Assembly (NCBI GenBank): GCA_934476085.1
Contig: CAKSNE010000006.1
Location: 1-64,000 of the forward strand
DNA from: an uncultured Eubacteriales bacterium
GTDB taxonomy: Bacteria; Bacillota; Clostridia; Oscillospirales; Acutalibacteraceae
DNA: 64,000 bases
Direction of reading: 5' to 3'
The translations under genes and the position numbers were made by a program. This document shows positions 16,365 through 24,001 of the stretch, piece by piece. Numbering within the stretch: position 1 is the first letter of the stretch; every line of letters begins with the position of its first letter. The notes beneath the pieces were generated by a model. That model had not been told where the DNA came from. It was given only the letters and a program-made list of their open reading frames with translations, and searched no databases.

Positions 16365-17421
16365 AAAAAACAATTCCGGTTTAGGAATAAAAAAACAAGT
16401 TATAAACATTGCTATAGTTGTTGCTATTACCGCATTGGTTTTTACAATAATTTTAGGTAATAATAAAGATTTTAGTTTTGTTGAATTTTTTGATTTTATT
16501 AAAGACCTAAATCCTTTTTATCTATTAGGTGCATTTTTATGTATGCTTGGATTTATAGTTTTTGAAGGCTTTAGTTTAGATATTATCTTAAAAAATCTTG
16601 GTTACAAACCAAAAATGCGTCAATCAATGATTTATTCGGCATCGGATATTTATTATTCCGCTATCACCCCATCGGCAACCGGCGGTCAACCTGCATCGGT
16701 TTATTATATGAGCAAAGACGGCATACCTGTTTCGGTAGCTACTGCAACAGTAACTTTTAATATATTTATGTATACTGCTTCTATAATGGTCATAGCTGTT
16801 TTTGCACTTGTTTTTAACGCTTCTTACTTTTTAAATTTTGATTTTATATATCAGGTTTTAATAGTAGCAGGAATAATAATTCAATGTGCTATTTTATTAT
16901 TCTTTTATTTATTAATGAAAAAACCTAACATTTTGAAAAAGCTTATAAAATGGGTATTTACATTTTTACATAAAATAAAAATCGTAAAAGATATTGATGT
17001 TAAATTAGAAGCACTTGAATATTCAATGCAGTCTTATAAAAATTGTATTGATATGGTTAAAGGAAACCGCAAACTTGCCATCCAGGCATTTTTGTTAAAT
17101 GTAGTACAAAGATTTTCACAACTCGCTATTTCGGTATTTATTTACTATGCCGCAGGATTAAGCGGAATCAGCGTTATAAATATTTTTGTATTGCAATCAT
17201 TCTGTCTTATCGGTGCAAACTCAATTCCGATACCGGGTGCGGCAGGTGTTTCAGAAGGACTTTATTTAAGTGCATTCGCAGGATTTTTCAATCAAAAAGC
17301 AATGCTTCTTAACTGTATGATGGCAACTCGTGGCATTTCTTATTACATTTGTTTTATCCTTTCGGGTATATTTACATTTATTCACCACATTGCAATAACT
17401 TTAGCAGATAAGAAACATTAA
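16357..17421 (+). CDS. Lysylphosphatidylglycerol synthase TM-region/flippase-like protein
   Basis: 354-residue integral membrane protein with about eight helices of the UPF0104/MprF N-terminal type. Signature stretches are AITPSATGGQPASVYYM (about 105-121) and IPIPGAAGVSEG near 290. It has the flippase-like domain only, without the MprF synthase domain. A role in moving lipids across the membrane is known for MprF; for stand-alone homologues the cargo is not established. It is translationally coupled to the PAP2 gene and followed by pssA. Confidence 0.82.
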   Translation: MSKKNNSGLGIKKQVINIAIVVAITALVFTIILGNNKDFSFVEFFDFIKDLNPFYLLGAFLCMLGFIVFEGFSLDIILKNLGYKPKMRQSMIYSASDIYYSAITPSATGGQPASVYYMSKDGIPVSVATATVTFNIFMYTASIMVIAVFALVFNASYFLNFDFIYQVLIVAGIIIQCAILLFFYLLMKKPNILKKLIKWVFTFLHKIKIVKDIDVKLEALEYSMQSYKNCIDMVKGNRKLAIQAFLLNVVQRFSQLAISVFIYYAAGLSGISVINIFVLQSFCLIGANSIPIPGAAGVSEGLYLSAFAGFFNQKAMLLNCMMATRGISYYICFILSGIFTFIHHIAITLADKKH

Positions 17422-17437
17422 AAAGGGGAAATTTAAT

Positions 17438-18097
17438 ATGTTAAGATATTTAAACTACACTGTAGTCTTAACCTTTATATCGTTAAGTTCTGCAATTGTC
17501 GGAATGGGTTTTTCATTTGACTTTATCCGTGCCGGCGACCGACCTGTTTATTTTTCAATAATATGTTTGCTTGTTTGCGGACTTTGCGATGCTTTTGACG
17601 GAAGAATTGCAAGAAGAAAAAAAGACAGAACTTTAAGTGAAATCCGCTTTGGTATTCAGCTGGATTCACTTTGTGATATTGTTTGTTTCGGCGTTTTACC
17701 TTGCTGTATTGGTTACGCTTTAGGTTTAAACCACTTATATCATATTATTATTTTCTGCTTTTATTGTATATGCGGTGTAACTCGCCTTTCTTACTTTAAT
17801 ATGAAAGAAGAGGAAGAGTTAATAGCAACCGTAAAAAGAGAAGAAAAAACTTATACAGGTATGCCGATTACGACAGTTTCGCTTATCTTCCCTTTGTTTT
17901 ATCTTCTTGATTTTGTAATTCCGGATAAATTCTTGTTTCAAATTATTTTCTCTCTTGTATTTATCACTTGCGGATTGTTATTTATACTTCCGTTCAAAAT
18001 TAAAAAACCTGGTCTTTCAGGTATTTTATATATGATAGGTGCCGGTGTAGTTGAAGCAATAGTTGTATTTATTTTATTATTTTTATTTAGAAGATGA
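17438..18097 (+). CDS. pssA: CDP-diacylglycerol-serine O-phosphatidyltransferase
   Basis: 219-residue membrane enzyme of the CDP-alcohol phosphatidyltransferase family, making phosphatidylserine. The motif DG-x2-AR...G-x3-D-x3-D is present (DGRIARR..., then GIQLDSLCD). The gap between AR and G is 12 residues instead of the usual 8, a four-residue insertion in the cytosolic loop. It is preceded by AAAAGGGG and overlaps psd by 4 bases (ATGA), which makes the phosphatidylserine assignment firm by context. Confidence 0.9.
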   Translation: MLRYLNYTVVLTFISLSSAIVGMGFSFDFIRAGDRPVYFSIICLLVCGLCDAFDGRIARRKKDRTLSEIRFGIQLDSLCDIVCFGVLPCCIGYALGLNHLYHIIIFCFYCICGVTRLSYFNMKEEEELIATVKREEKTYTGMPITTVSLIFPLFYLLDFVIPDKFLFQIIFSLVFITCGLLFILPFKIKKPGLSGILYMIGAGVVEAIVVFILLFLFRR

Positions 18098-18945
18098 GAA
18101 ATACAACTGATTTAAAAAAACTGTTACCTTCAAAATCTCAGGCATTTGTTTATAGAAACAAATTCGGAAGGATTATTTTAAAGCTCTTAATCTGTAAGCC
18201 AATTTCAAAAATCGTCGGAGCATTTTTAAATTCCCCAATGTCAAAACCGATGATTAAAAAGTTTGTTAAAAACAACAATATTGATTTATCGCTTTATGAA
18301 AACGAAAATTATAGTTGTTATAATGATTTTTTCACAAGAAAAATCAAGCTTGAAAACAGAGTAATGGTTGATGATAAAAACGCTTTTATCAGTCCTGCTG
18401 ACAGCAGATTATTGGTGCTTGATATAAACGATAACCTAAAATTTAAAATTAAAAACGGTTATTATAGTCTTGAAACTTTACTTGATGATAAAAAGTTGGC
18501 CGATGAATTTTCAGGTGGTAAATTGCTTATTTTTCGTCTTTGTGTTGATGATTATCATAGATATTGTTTTATTGATAACGGCAAAATTTTAAATAATAAA
18601 TACATCAATGGTAAGTTACATACTGTTCAACCGATTGCACTTGAAAAGGATGACTTTTTCAAAGAAAATTCAAGAGAAGTAACAGTTATTGAAACTGAAA
18701 ACTTCGGTAAAACAGCAATGGTTGAAATAGGTGCTATGATGGTAGGCAAAATAATTAACCACAATACAAACGGCATTGCAAAAAAAGGCGAAGAAAAGGG
18801 TTATTTTGAATTTGGCGGTTCTACTGTATGCGTTGTTTTAAAGAAAAATGAAGTAGAATTTGATGATGAAATCATAAATAACACGAAGAATGAACTTGAA
18901 ACCAGAGTTTTATTTCGTGAAAAAATAGGATATAAAAAATTATAA
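18094..18945 (+). CDS. psd: Phosphatidylserine decarboxylase proenzyme
   Basis: 283 aa. It converts phosphatidylserine to phosphatidylethanolamine through a pyruvoyl group. The self-cleavage site is the Gly-Ser of FGGST near residue 244. Other signature segments are YNDFFTRKI, SPADSR and the DYHRYCF His motif. A pyruvoyl alpha chain of about 39 residues would follow cleavage. It overlaps pssA, giving a complete PE pathway from CDP-diacylglycerol and serine. Confidence 0.94.
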   Translation: MRNTTDLKKLLPSKSQAFVYRNKFGRIILKLLICKPISKIVGAFLNSPMSKPMIKKFVKNNNIDLSLYENENYSCYNDFFTRKIKLENRVMVDDKNAFISPADSRLLVLDINDNLKFKIKNGYYSLETLLDDKKLADEFSGGKLLIFRLCVDDYHRYCFIDNGKILNNKYINGKLHTVQPIALEKDDFFKENSREVTVIETENFGKTAMVEIGAMMVGKIINHNTNGIAKKGEEKGYFEFGGSTVCVVLKKNEVEFDDEIINNTKNELETRVLFREKIGYKKL

Positions 18946-18958
18946 AAAGAGTGATTAA

Positions 18959-19819
18959 ATGAGAGCAGATGGTAACAAATTAAAAAATTTAGATGCATTT
19001 TATAAAGCTACGCCACGTTTTATGCCTCATAGATATGATTCTATGAATATGATTACTATTGACATTCCGCTTGACCCAATGCGCGAATACATTAATAAAA
19101 GGCGCAAAACCACAAACCCTGTAAGCCATCTTGCAATTATTATTGCGGCTTATATTAGAACAGTTTCGCAGTTTCCTGAACTTAACCGCTTTGTTGTAAA
19201 CAAAAAGTTTTATGCTCGAAACGAAATTACCGTTAGTATGGTTGTGCTAAAAAAAGGCTCTGAACACGGCGAAATGAATAAAATGTATTTTGAGCCTGAC
19301 GACACTATTGATGATGTTGTTAAAAAACTAAATCAATATATTAAAGAAAATTCGGCTGAAGACGGAAATGGCAACAAAACCGATAAGGCGCTTGATATTC
19401 TTTGCAAAGTTCCGGGGCTTTTTTCAGCAGGTATTCCGTTTTTAAAATGGGTTGATAAACACGGTTTGTTACCTAAAAAAGTTATTGACGCTTCCCCATT
19501 TCATGCTTCGCTATTAATAACAAATTTATCTTCAATTCGTACTAATCACATTTATCATCACGTTTATGAATTTGGTACAACAGGCATTGGCATGGCTATG
19601 GGCAACTACCGCTTTAAAGCCGAGAAAAAGGGCGACGAAATTTCATATATAAAAACTTTGCCGCTTGGCATTGTTATGGACGAGCGAATTGCCTCAGGTA
19701 GTTTTTTTGCAATAGCATTTCGTCAATTTGAAAAATATTGCACAAATCCCGAATTGCTTGAGAAAAAGCCTGAAAAAATAATAAAAGATCCAAATGTTAA
19801 ACAAAAAACAAAAGCATAA
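18959..19819 (+). CDS. E2-type acyltransferase-fold protein lacking catalytic residues
   Basis: 286 aa resembling the catalytic domain of 2-oxoacid dehydrogenase E2 subunits and chloramphenicol acetyltransferase. There is no lipoyl or peripheral-subunit-binding domain. The usual C-terminal active site D-H-R-x-x-D-G reads D-E-R-I-A-S-G here (residues about 240-246), so both the catalytic His and Asp are missing. The trimer-core segments SNLSSIRTNHIYHH and GTTGIGMAMGN are kept. It follows psd by 13 bases and ends the envelope operon. It could be a non-catalytic scaffold or use another mechanism; function unknown. Confidence 0.75.
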   Translation: MRADGNKLKNLDAFYKATPRFMPHRYDSMNMITIDIPLDPMREYINKRRKTTNPVSHLAIIIAAYIRTVSQFPELNRFVVNKKFYARNEITVSMVVLKKGSEHGEMNKMYFEPDDTIDDVVKKLNQYIKENSAEDGNGNKTDKALDILCKVPGLFSAGIPFLKWVDKHGLLPKKVIDASPFHASLLITNLSSIRTNHIYHHVYEFGTTGIGMAMGNYRFKAEKKGDEISYIKTLPLGIVMDERIASGSFFAIAFRQFEKYCTNPELLEKKPEKIIKDPNVKQKTKA

Positions 19820-19824
19820 ATAAA

Positions 19825-19860
19825 CAAAAAAGACTTGTTCACTGTGAACAAGTCTTTTTT
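19825..19860. terminator. Bidirectional terminator between envelope operon and hydF
   Basis: Stem AAAAAAGACTTGTTCAC / GTGAACAAGTCTTTTTT between convergent genes. Confidence 0.92.
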
Positions 19861-19863
19861 GTT

Positions 19864-21063
19864 TTATATCAATTTTAAAATATCGGGAAAAACTTCTAAT
19901 GAGCGTTTTAAAATTCCGTTCATATAAGCAATAATTACTCCGTAATTGGTAAAAGGTACATCTAATGTGTTAGCATATTTCATACGAGAACGCATTTCAC
20001 GCTCATTTAACATACAAGCACCACAATGAACTACCAAAGAATATTCTGATAAATCTTCAGGGAAACCTGTTCCCGAGCTCCACTCAAATTTCAAATCTTT
20101 TTTAGTGTAATCGCTAATCCATTTTGGCATTTTTATCGTACCTATATCATCACACTGTCTATGATGAGTGCAGCCTTCAGAAATTAAAATTTTATCGCCG
20201 TCTTTTAATTTTTCCAAAGTTGCCGCACCTTTTACCGCTACGCTTAAAAAGCCTTTATAGCGAGCAAAAAGAATTGAAAAAGAAGTTAATAAAATATCGT
20301 TTGGAACAATATTTTTAACAAGTCCGAAAACCTGGGAATCGGTAATAACCATTTTAGGCTTTTTACCAAGGTTTTTCAAAGTATCGGCAAGTTCTGTTTC
20401 TTTTACAACAATGCAAGTGCAGTTGCCATCCAAAACATCACGAACTGTCTGCATTTGCGGCAAAATCATTCTACCCTTCGGTGCTGCCGAGTCAATCGGG
20501 CAACATAGCACAACAAAATCATTATCGGCAATTAAATCAGAACAAATCTTTTTATCGTTATCTTGAGTGTTTGCCAAACTGCCGATTTTTTCTTTTAATT
20601 CATAAATATTTTTGTTCTCGGTTGCACTGACAAGAATTTCATTGTCTTTTATCTTAATATCATTCTTTAAATCTGATTTATTAAAAGCAACAATAAACGG
20701 AATTTCTTTATCTTTAAAAATATTTATTAATTCATTGTCAATCTCGGTTTTGCCGACAGTAGCATCAACTACTAATACCGCAACATCGGTTTTAGCTAAA
20801 ATCTGTTTTGTTTTTTTAACTCGAAGCTCGCCTAATGTTCCCACATCATCAAAACCCGGTGTATCAATTATAACAACAGGACCGATCGGCAAAATTTCCA
20901 TTGATTTTGAAACAGGGTCGGTAGTAGTGCCTAAAACATCGGAAACAACCGATAAATTTTGCCCGGTAACTGCGTTTACAACACTTGATTTACCTGCATT
21001 TCGCTTGCCGAAAAAACCAATATGTACTCTGTTAGCCGCCGGAGTTGAATTTAAGTCTGCCAT
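19864..21063 (-). CDS. hydF: [FeFe]-hydrogenase H-cluster maturation GTPase HydF
   Basis: Scaffold GTPase (399 aa) that carries the 2Fe subcluster precursor to HydA. The P-loop GKRNAGKSS lies at residues 19-27, with G2/G3 elements (GTTTDP, DTPGFDD) and NKSD near 127. The C-terminal cluster ligands are a CTHH segment near residue 300 and the HCGAC segment about 50 residues later, the CxH...CxxC pattern. Last gene of the maturation operon. No hydrogenase structural gene lies in the window. Confidence 0.95.
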   Translation of the reverse strand: MADLNSTPAANRVHIGFFGKRNAGKSSVVNAVTGQNLSVVSDVLGTTTDPVSKSMEILPIGPVVIIDTPGFDDVGTLGELRVKKTKQILAKTDVAVLVVDATVGKTEIDNELINIFKDKEIPFIVAFNKSDLKNDIKIKDNEILVSATENKNIYELKEKIGSLANTQDNDKKICSDLIADNDFVVLCCPIDSAAPKGRMILPQMQTVRDVLDGNCTCIVVKETELADTLKNLGKKPKMVITDSQVFGLVKNIVPNDILLTSFSILFARYKGFLSVAVKGAATLEKLKDGDKILISEGCTHHRQCDDIGTIKMPKWISDYTKKDLKFEWSSGTGFPEDLSEYSLVVHCGACMLNEREMRSRMKYANTLDVPFTNYGVIIAYMNGILKRSLEVFPDILKLI

Positions 21064-21087
21064 AATCTTCGCCCCTTTACTTTTAAT

Positions 21088-22503
21088 TTAAAATCTAAAG
21101 TCACGCTCGCCGTTATGAATTTTTTTAAGACGCTCTCTTACAATTTCTTTTACCTTTTCTTTGCCTATATTATCAATTTCTTTTTCAATAAGTTTTTCGC
21201 CGATTTTCTTTGTATCTTCCGAAGCGTAATCTTCCAAAAACTCTTTTAAAGTCATCAATGCGTTAGGGTGACAACAGTTTTGAATTTGTTTTGACTTACA
21301 TAGAGCCATAAATCTATCACCGGTTCTGCCTTCTCTGTAACAAGCGGTGCAGAACGATGGAATATAACCTAATTCCATAAGCCATTTTACAACATCATCT
21401 AATGTTCTTTGGTCAGAAACATCAAATTGCTCTGTATCGTGCGGGCGTTCTTCTTCGGTGTAACCGCCAACAGAAGTTCTTGATGCACCGGAAATTTGTG
21501 AAACGCCTAAATGTAATAATTTTTGTCTTACCGCTTGGTTCTCACGAGTTGAAATAATCATACCCGTATAAGGTACGGCAACTCTGATACATGCTGCAAT
21601 TTTTGCAAAAGTATCATCATCAATACCATTATCAAAAGTTGATGGGTCAATATCATCGGCACGCTTAATTCTAGGAACAGAAATGGTATGCGGCCCAACA
21701 CCGTGAACTGCCTCTAAATGTTCTGCGTGCATAAGCAAGCCTGCAAATTCATATTTATACATTTCAAGACCGAATAAAACGCCAAGTCCTACATCGTCAA
21801 TTCCGCCTTTCATTGCTCTGTCCATAGCCTCGGTATGATAAGCGTAATTATGTTTTGGACCTGTTGGATGAAGTTTTTCATAAGACTCTTTGTGATAAGT
21901 TTCTTGGAATAAAATATATGTACCAATGCCGGCTTCTTTTAATTTTCTGTAATTTTCAACAGTAGTAGCCGCAATATTTACATTAACTCGGCGGATTGCT
22001 CCGTTTTTATGTTGGATTGAATAGATAGTTTTAATGCAATCAAGAATATATTCAATAGGGTTGTTTACAGGGTCTTCTCCCGCCTCAATCGCAAGGCGTT
22101 TATGTCCCATATCCTGCAAAGCAATAACTTCTGCTCTTACTTCATCCTGAGTCAACTTTTTACGCTCAATATGGCAGTTTTGATGATGATAAGGACAATA
22201 AACACAACCGTTTACGCAGTAATTAGAAAGATAAAGCGGTGCAAACATAACAATTCTGTTTCCGTAAAAATCTTTTTTAATCTGCTCGGCTAGTTTATAA
22301 ACTTCGTCTATTTTTTCAGGAATTTCGCAAGCGAGCAAAACAGACGCTTCTCTATGAGATAAGCCTTTTAATTCTTTCGCCTTTGCAATAATTTCATCAA
22401 TTAATTCTACATTATTTTTATTTTTTTCTGCATAATCAAGAGTTTCTAAAATTTCCTCATGATTAATAAATTCCTCTGCTTTAAGTGATTTTCTGTCGTA
22501 CAT
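21088..22503 (-). CDS. hydG: [FeFe]-hydrogenase maturase HydG (radical SAM tyrosine lyase)
   Basis: 471 aa. It cleaves tyrosine to make the CO and CN- ligands of the H-cluster. The radical-SAM cluster motif CX3CX2C is C96, C100, C103 (YCVNGCVYC). The second, C-terminal cluster motif is FCTACYREGRTGDRF with a further Cys 22 residues on (ALC). The ATG at 22503 follows AAGGAG directly; a frame reaching 22539 lacks a site. It is 24 bases upstream of hydF and 4 bases downstream of hydE. Confidence 0.95.
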   Translation of the reverse strand: MYDRKSLKAEEFINHEEILETLDYAEKNKNNVELIDEIIAKAKELKGLSHREASVLLACEIPEKIDEVYKLAEQIKKDFYGNRIVMFAPLYLSNYCVNGCVYCPYHHQNCHIERKKLTQDEVRAEVIALQDMGHKRLAIEAGEDPVNNPIEYILDCIKTIYSIQHKNGAIRRVNVNIAATTVENYRKLKEAGIGTYILFQETYHKESYEKLHPTGPKHNYAYHTEAMDRAMKGGIDDVGLGVLFGLEMYKYEFAGLLMHAEHLEAVHGVGPHTISVPRIKRADDIDPSTFDNGIDDDTFAKIAACIRVAVPYTGMIISTRENQAVRQKLLHLGVSQISGASRTSVGGYTEEERPHDTEQFDVSDQRTLDDVVKWLMELGYIPSFCTACYREGRTGDRFMALCKSKQIQNCCHPNALMTLKEFLEDYASEDTKKIGEKLIEKEIDNIGKEKVKEIVRERLKKIHNGERDFRF

Positions 22504-22507
22504 ATTA

Positions 22508-23557
22508 TTACTCCTTAATAAATTTAATGTTATCGCCACGTGATGTAACTATGTTGTAGCCGATTGATTTCATTCTGTTAGACAAACAAAATCTACATTC
22601 CGCAGCTTCTTCGCCGGTACAAATTTTATTATCATAAAGCGAATATTTTTTTCTAACCTTAACAGGCGATAAATTAGGCATTACAACATTAGCACCCGCT
22701 AAAATGCCCAATTCTCTGCCATCTGCTTTTGCAGTGCCAAGTGCCGTTGTGGCAGGCAATAAAACGCTCGGTAACAATAATCTTATAATGCTTAAAAGCA
22801 TCAGCGTTAGCCTTACGCTACCGTTAGGTTTATCCAAAAAAGGTGTATCTTTATGTGATAAATAAGGGCCGATACCCACCATTTCAGGTTCAAAATTTTT
22901 AATAAATCTTAAATCTTTTACTAAACAATCGGTTGTTTGATAAGGAGAGCCTACCATAAATCCACAACCGGTTTGATAGCCGATTTCTTTTAAATTTTCA
23001 AGACATTTTATTCGATTATCAAAACTCATTTTTTCAGGATGTAATTTTTGATAATGCTCTTTATCAGCGGTTTCATGACGCAGTAAATACCTGTTTGCAC
23101 CCGCATTAAAATACTTTTGATAAGACTCTTTTTCTCGCTCGCCGATTGAAAGCGTTATCGCACAGTCGGGATAATTTTTGCGAATTTCACTTACAATATC
23201 ACAAATCATATCATCAGTAAAATACATATCTTCGCCACCCTGCAAAACAAAGGTACGAAAGCCTAATTCATAACCCGATTTACAACATTCTAAAATTTGA
23301 GTTTTATCTAATCTATAACGCTCGGCATTTTTGTTTTCTGCCCGAATACCGCAGTAGTAACAGTTGTTTTTGCAGTAGTTTGTAAACTCAATCAATCCAC
23401 GAACATAAACATCTTTTCCGTAAATTTCATCAGCAACTTTTCTTGCAAGAGTGTTTAAATATTTCAAATCTTCGTCATTAATATTTTCAATTAACTCTTT
23501 TAATTCAGCATCCGTTAAATCGCTGTTTTTATAAAGTTTATCAATTAATTTTTTCAT
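22508..23557 (-). CDS. hydE: [FeFe]-hydrogenase maturase HydE (radical SAM)
   Basis: 349 aa. The radical-SAM motif is C62, C66, C69 (YCKNNCYYC). Further signatures are LQGGED and the GGFMVG-like CGFMVGSPYQT. It acts on the HydG product on the way to the dithiolate-bridged subcluster. The C-terminal EAAECRFC segment may bind the accessory cluster seen in some HydE proteins. It overlaps the upstream regulator gene by 4 bases. Confidence 0.94.
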   Translation of the reverse strand: MKKLIDKLYKNSDLTDAELKELIENINDEDLKYLNTLARKVADEIYGKDVYVRGLIEFTNYCKNNCYYCGIRAENKNAERYRLDKTQILECCKSGYELGFRTFVLQGGEDMYFTDDMICDIVSEIRKNYPDCAITLSIGEREKESYQKYFNAGANRYLLRHETADKEHYQKLHPEKMSFDNRIKCLENLKEIGYQTGCGFMVGSPYQTTDCLVKDLRFIKNFEPEMVGIGPYLSHKDTPFLDKPNGSVRLTLMLLSIIRLLLPSVLLPATTALGTAKADGRELGILAGANVVMPNLSPVKVRKKYSLYDNKICTGEEAAECRFCLSNRMKSIGYNIVTSRGDNIKFIKE

Positions 23558-23805
23558 TTTGCTTTACCCGCATAAATTGTCTTTGCACTAATTCCCGACA
23601 AAGCGCCGATTTTTCCGGATAATGCGCTTGTTATATTCTGCGGTGCATCAATTGCAACCGAAATAATATTCATTCCTTTTTCTTTATAAGGCACACCCAT
23701 TCGACCGATAATATATTCGCCAAACTCTGATAAAAGGCTGTTTAATTTTCCGACCGATTCGGTGTTTTCAACTATAATACCTATTAACGCTACTCTGTTT
23801 TCCAT
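23554..23805 (-). CDS. TM1266-type iron-only hydrogenase system regulator
   Basis: 83-residue ACT-like ferredoxin-fold protein of the family found at the head of hydrogenase maturation operons: RVALIGIIVEN at the N-terminus, GRMGVPYKEKGMNIISVAI in the middle. The ATG preceded by GGAGGAG is used rather than a TTG that would overlap that site. The family name calls it a regulator, but its mechanism is not established. It is first in the operon, behind an attenuator-like leader. Confidence 0.87.
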   Translation of the reverse strand: MENRVALIGIIVENTESVGKLNSLLSEFGEYIIGRMGVPYKEKGMNIISVAIDAPQNITSALSGKIGALSGISAKTIYAGKAK

Positions 23806-23820
23806 TAACTCCTCCAAAAC

Positions 23821-23864
23821 AAAAAAATACCCTTTCTCGCTATTAATAAAGCGAAAAAGGGTAT
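23821..23864 (-). terminator. Terminator in the leader of the hyd operon
   Basis: Minus strand stem ATACCCTTTTTCGC / GCGAGAAAGGGTAT with a short loop, followed by seven Ts. It ends about 15 bases before the ribosome site of the first hyd gene. It may end the upstream glycan gene (stop at 24002), attenuate the hyd operon, or both. Confidence 0.85.
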
Positions 23865-24001
23865 GGATATATCATAAGATTTTAAGCCCTTCTATCGCAA
23901 AATTAATTTTGATATCAGAAAAATTTTTTAATCGCTTTTGTATCAGAAAAAATCTTTTACATCAGCATAATTATTGTAACATAAGTAAAAATAATTGTCA
24001 A
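23865..24001 (-). promoter_or_regulatory. hyd operon promoter and structured leader (candidate attenuator)
   Basis: Minus strand promoter TTGACA (23996-24001), 17-bp spacer, TACAAT (23973-23978); the -35 abuts the stop codon of the upstream gene. The leader contains AAGATTTT (23949-23956), which can pair with AAAATCTT (23876-23883). It also contains GCGATAGAAGGG (23887-23898), which can pair over 11 bases with the 5' arm of the following terminator and so would block it. I do not recognise a known riboswitch class. Confidence 0.55.

Noticed and set aside
20612..21091. 159-codon frame antisense to hydF
   Set aside because: Opposite the conserved GTPase domain; no initiation signals.
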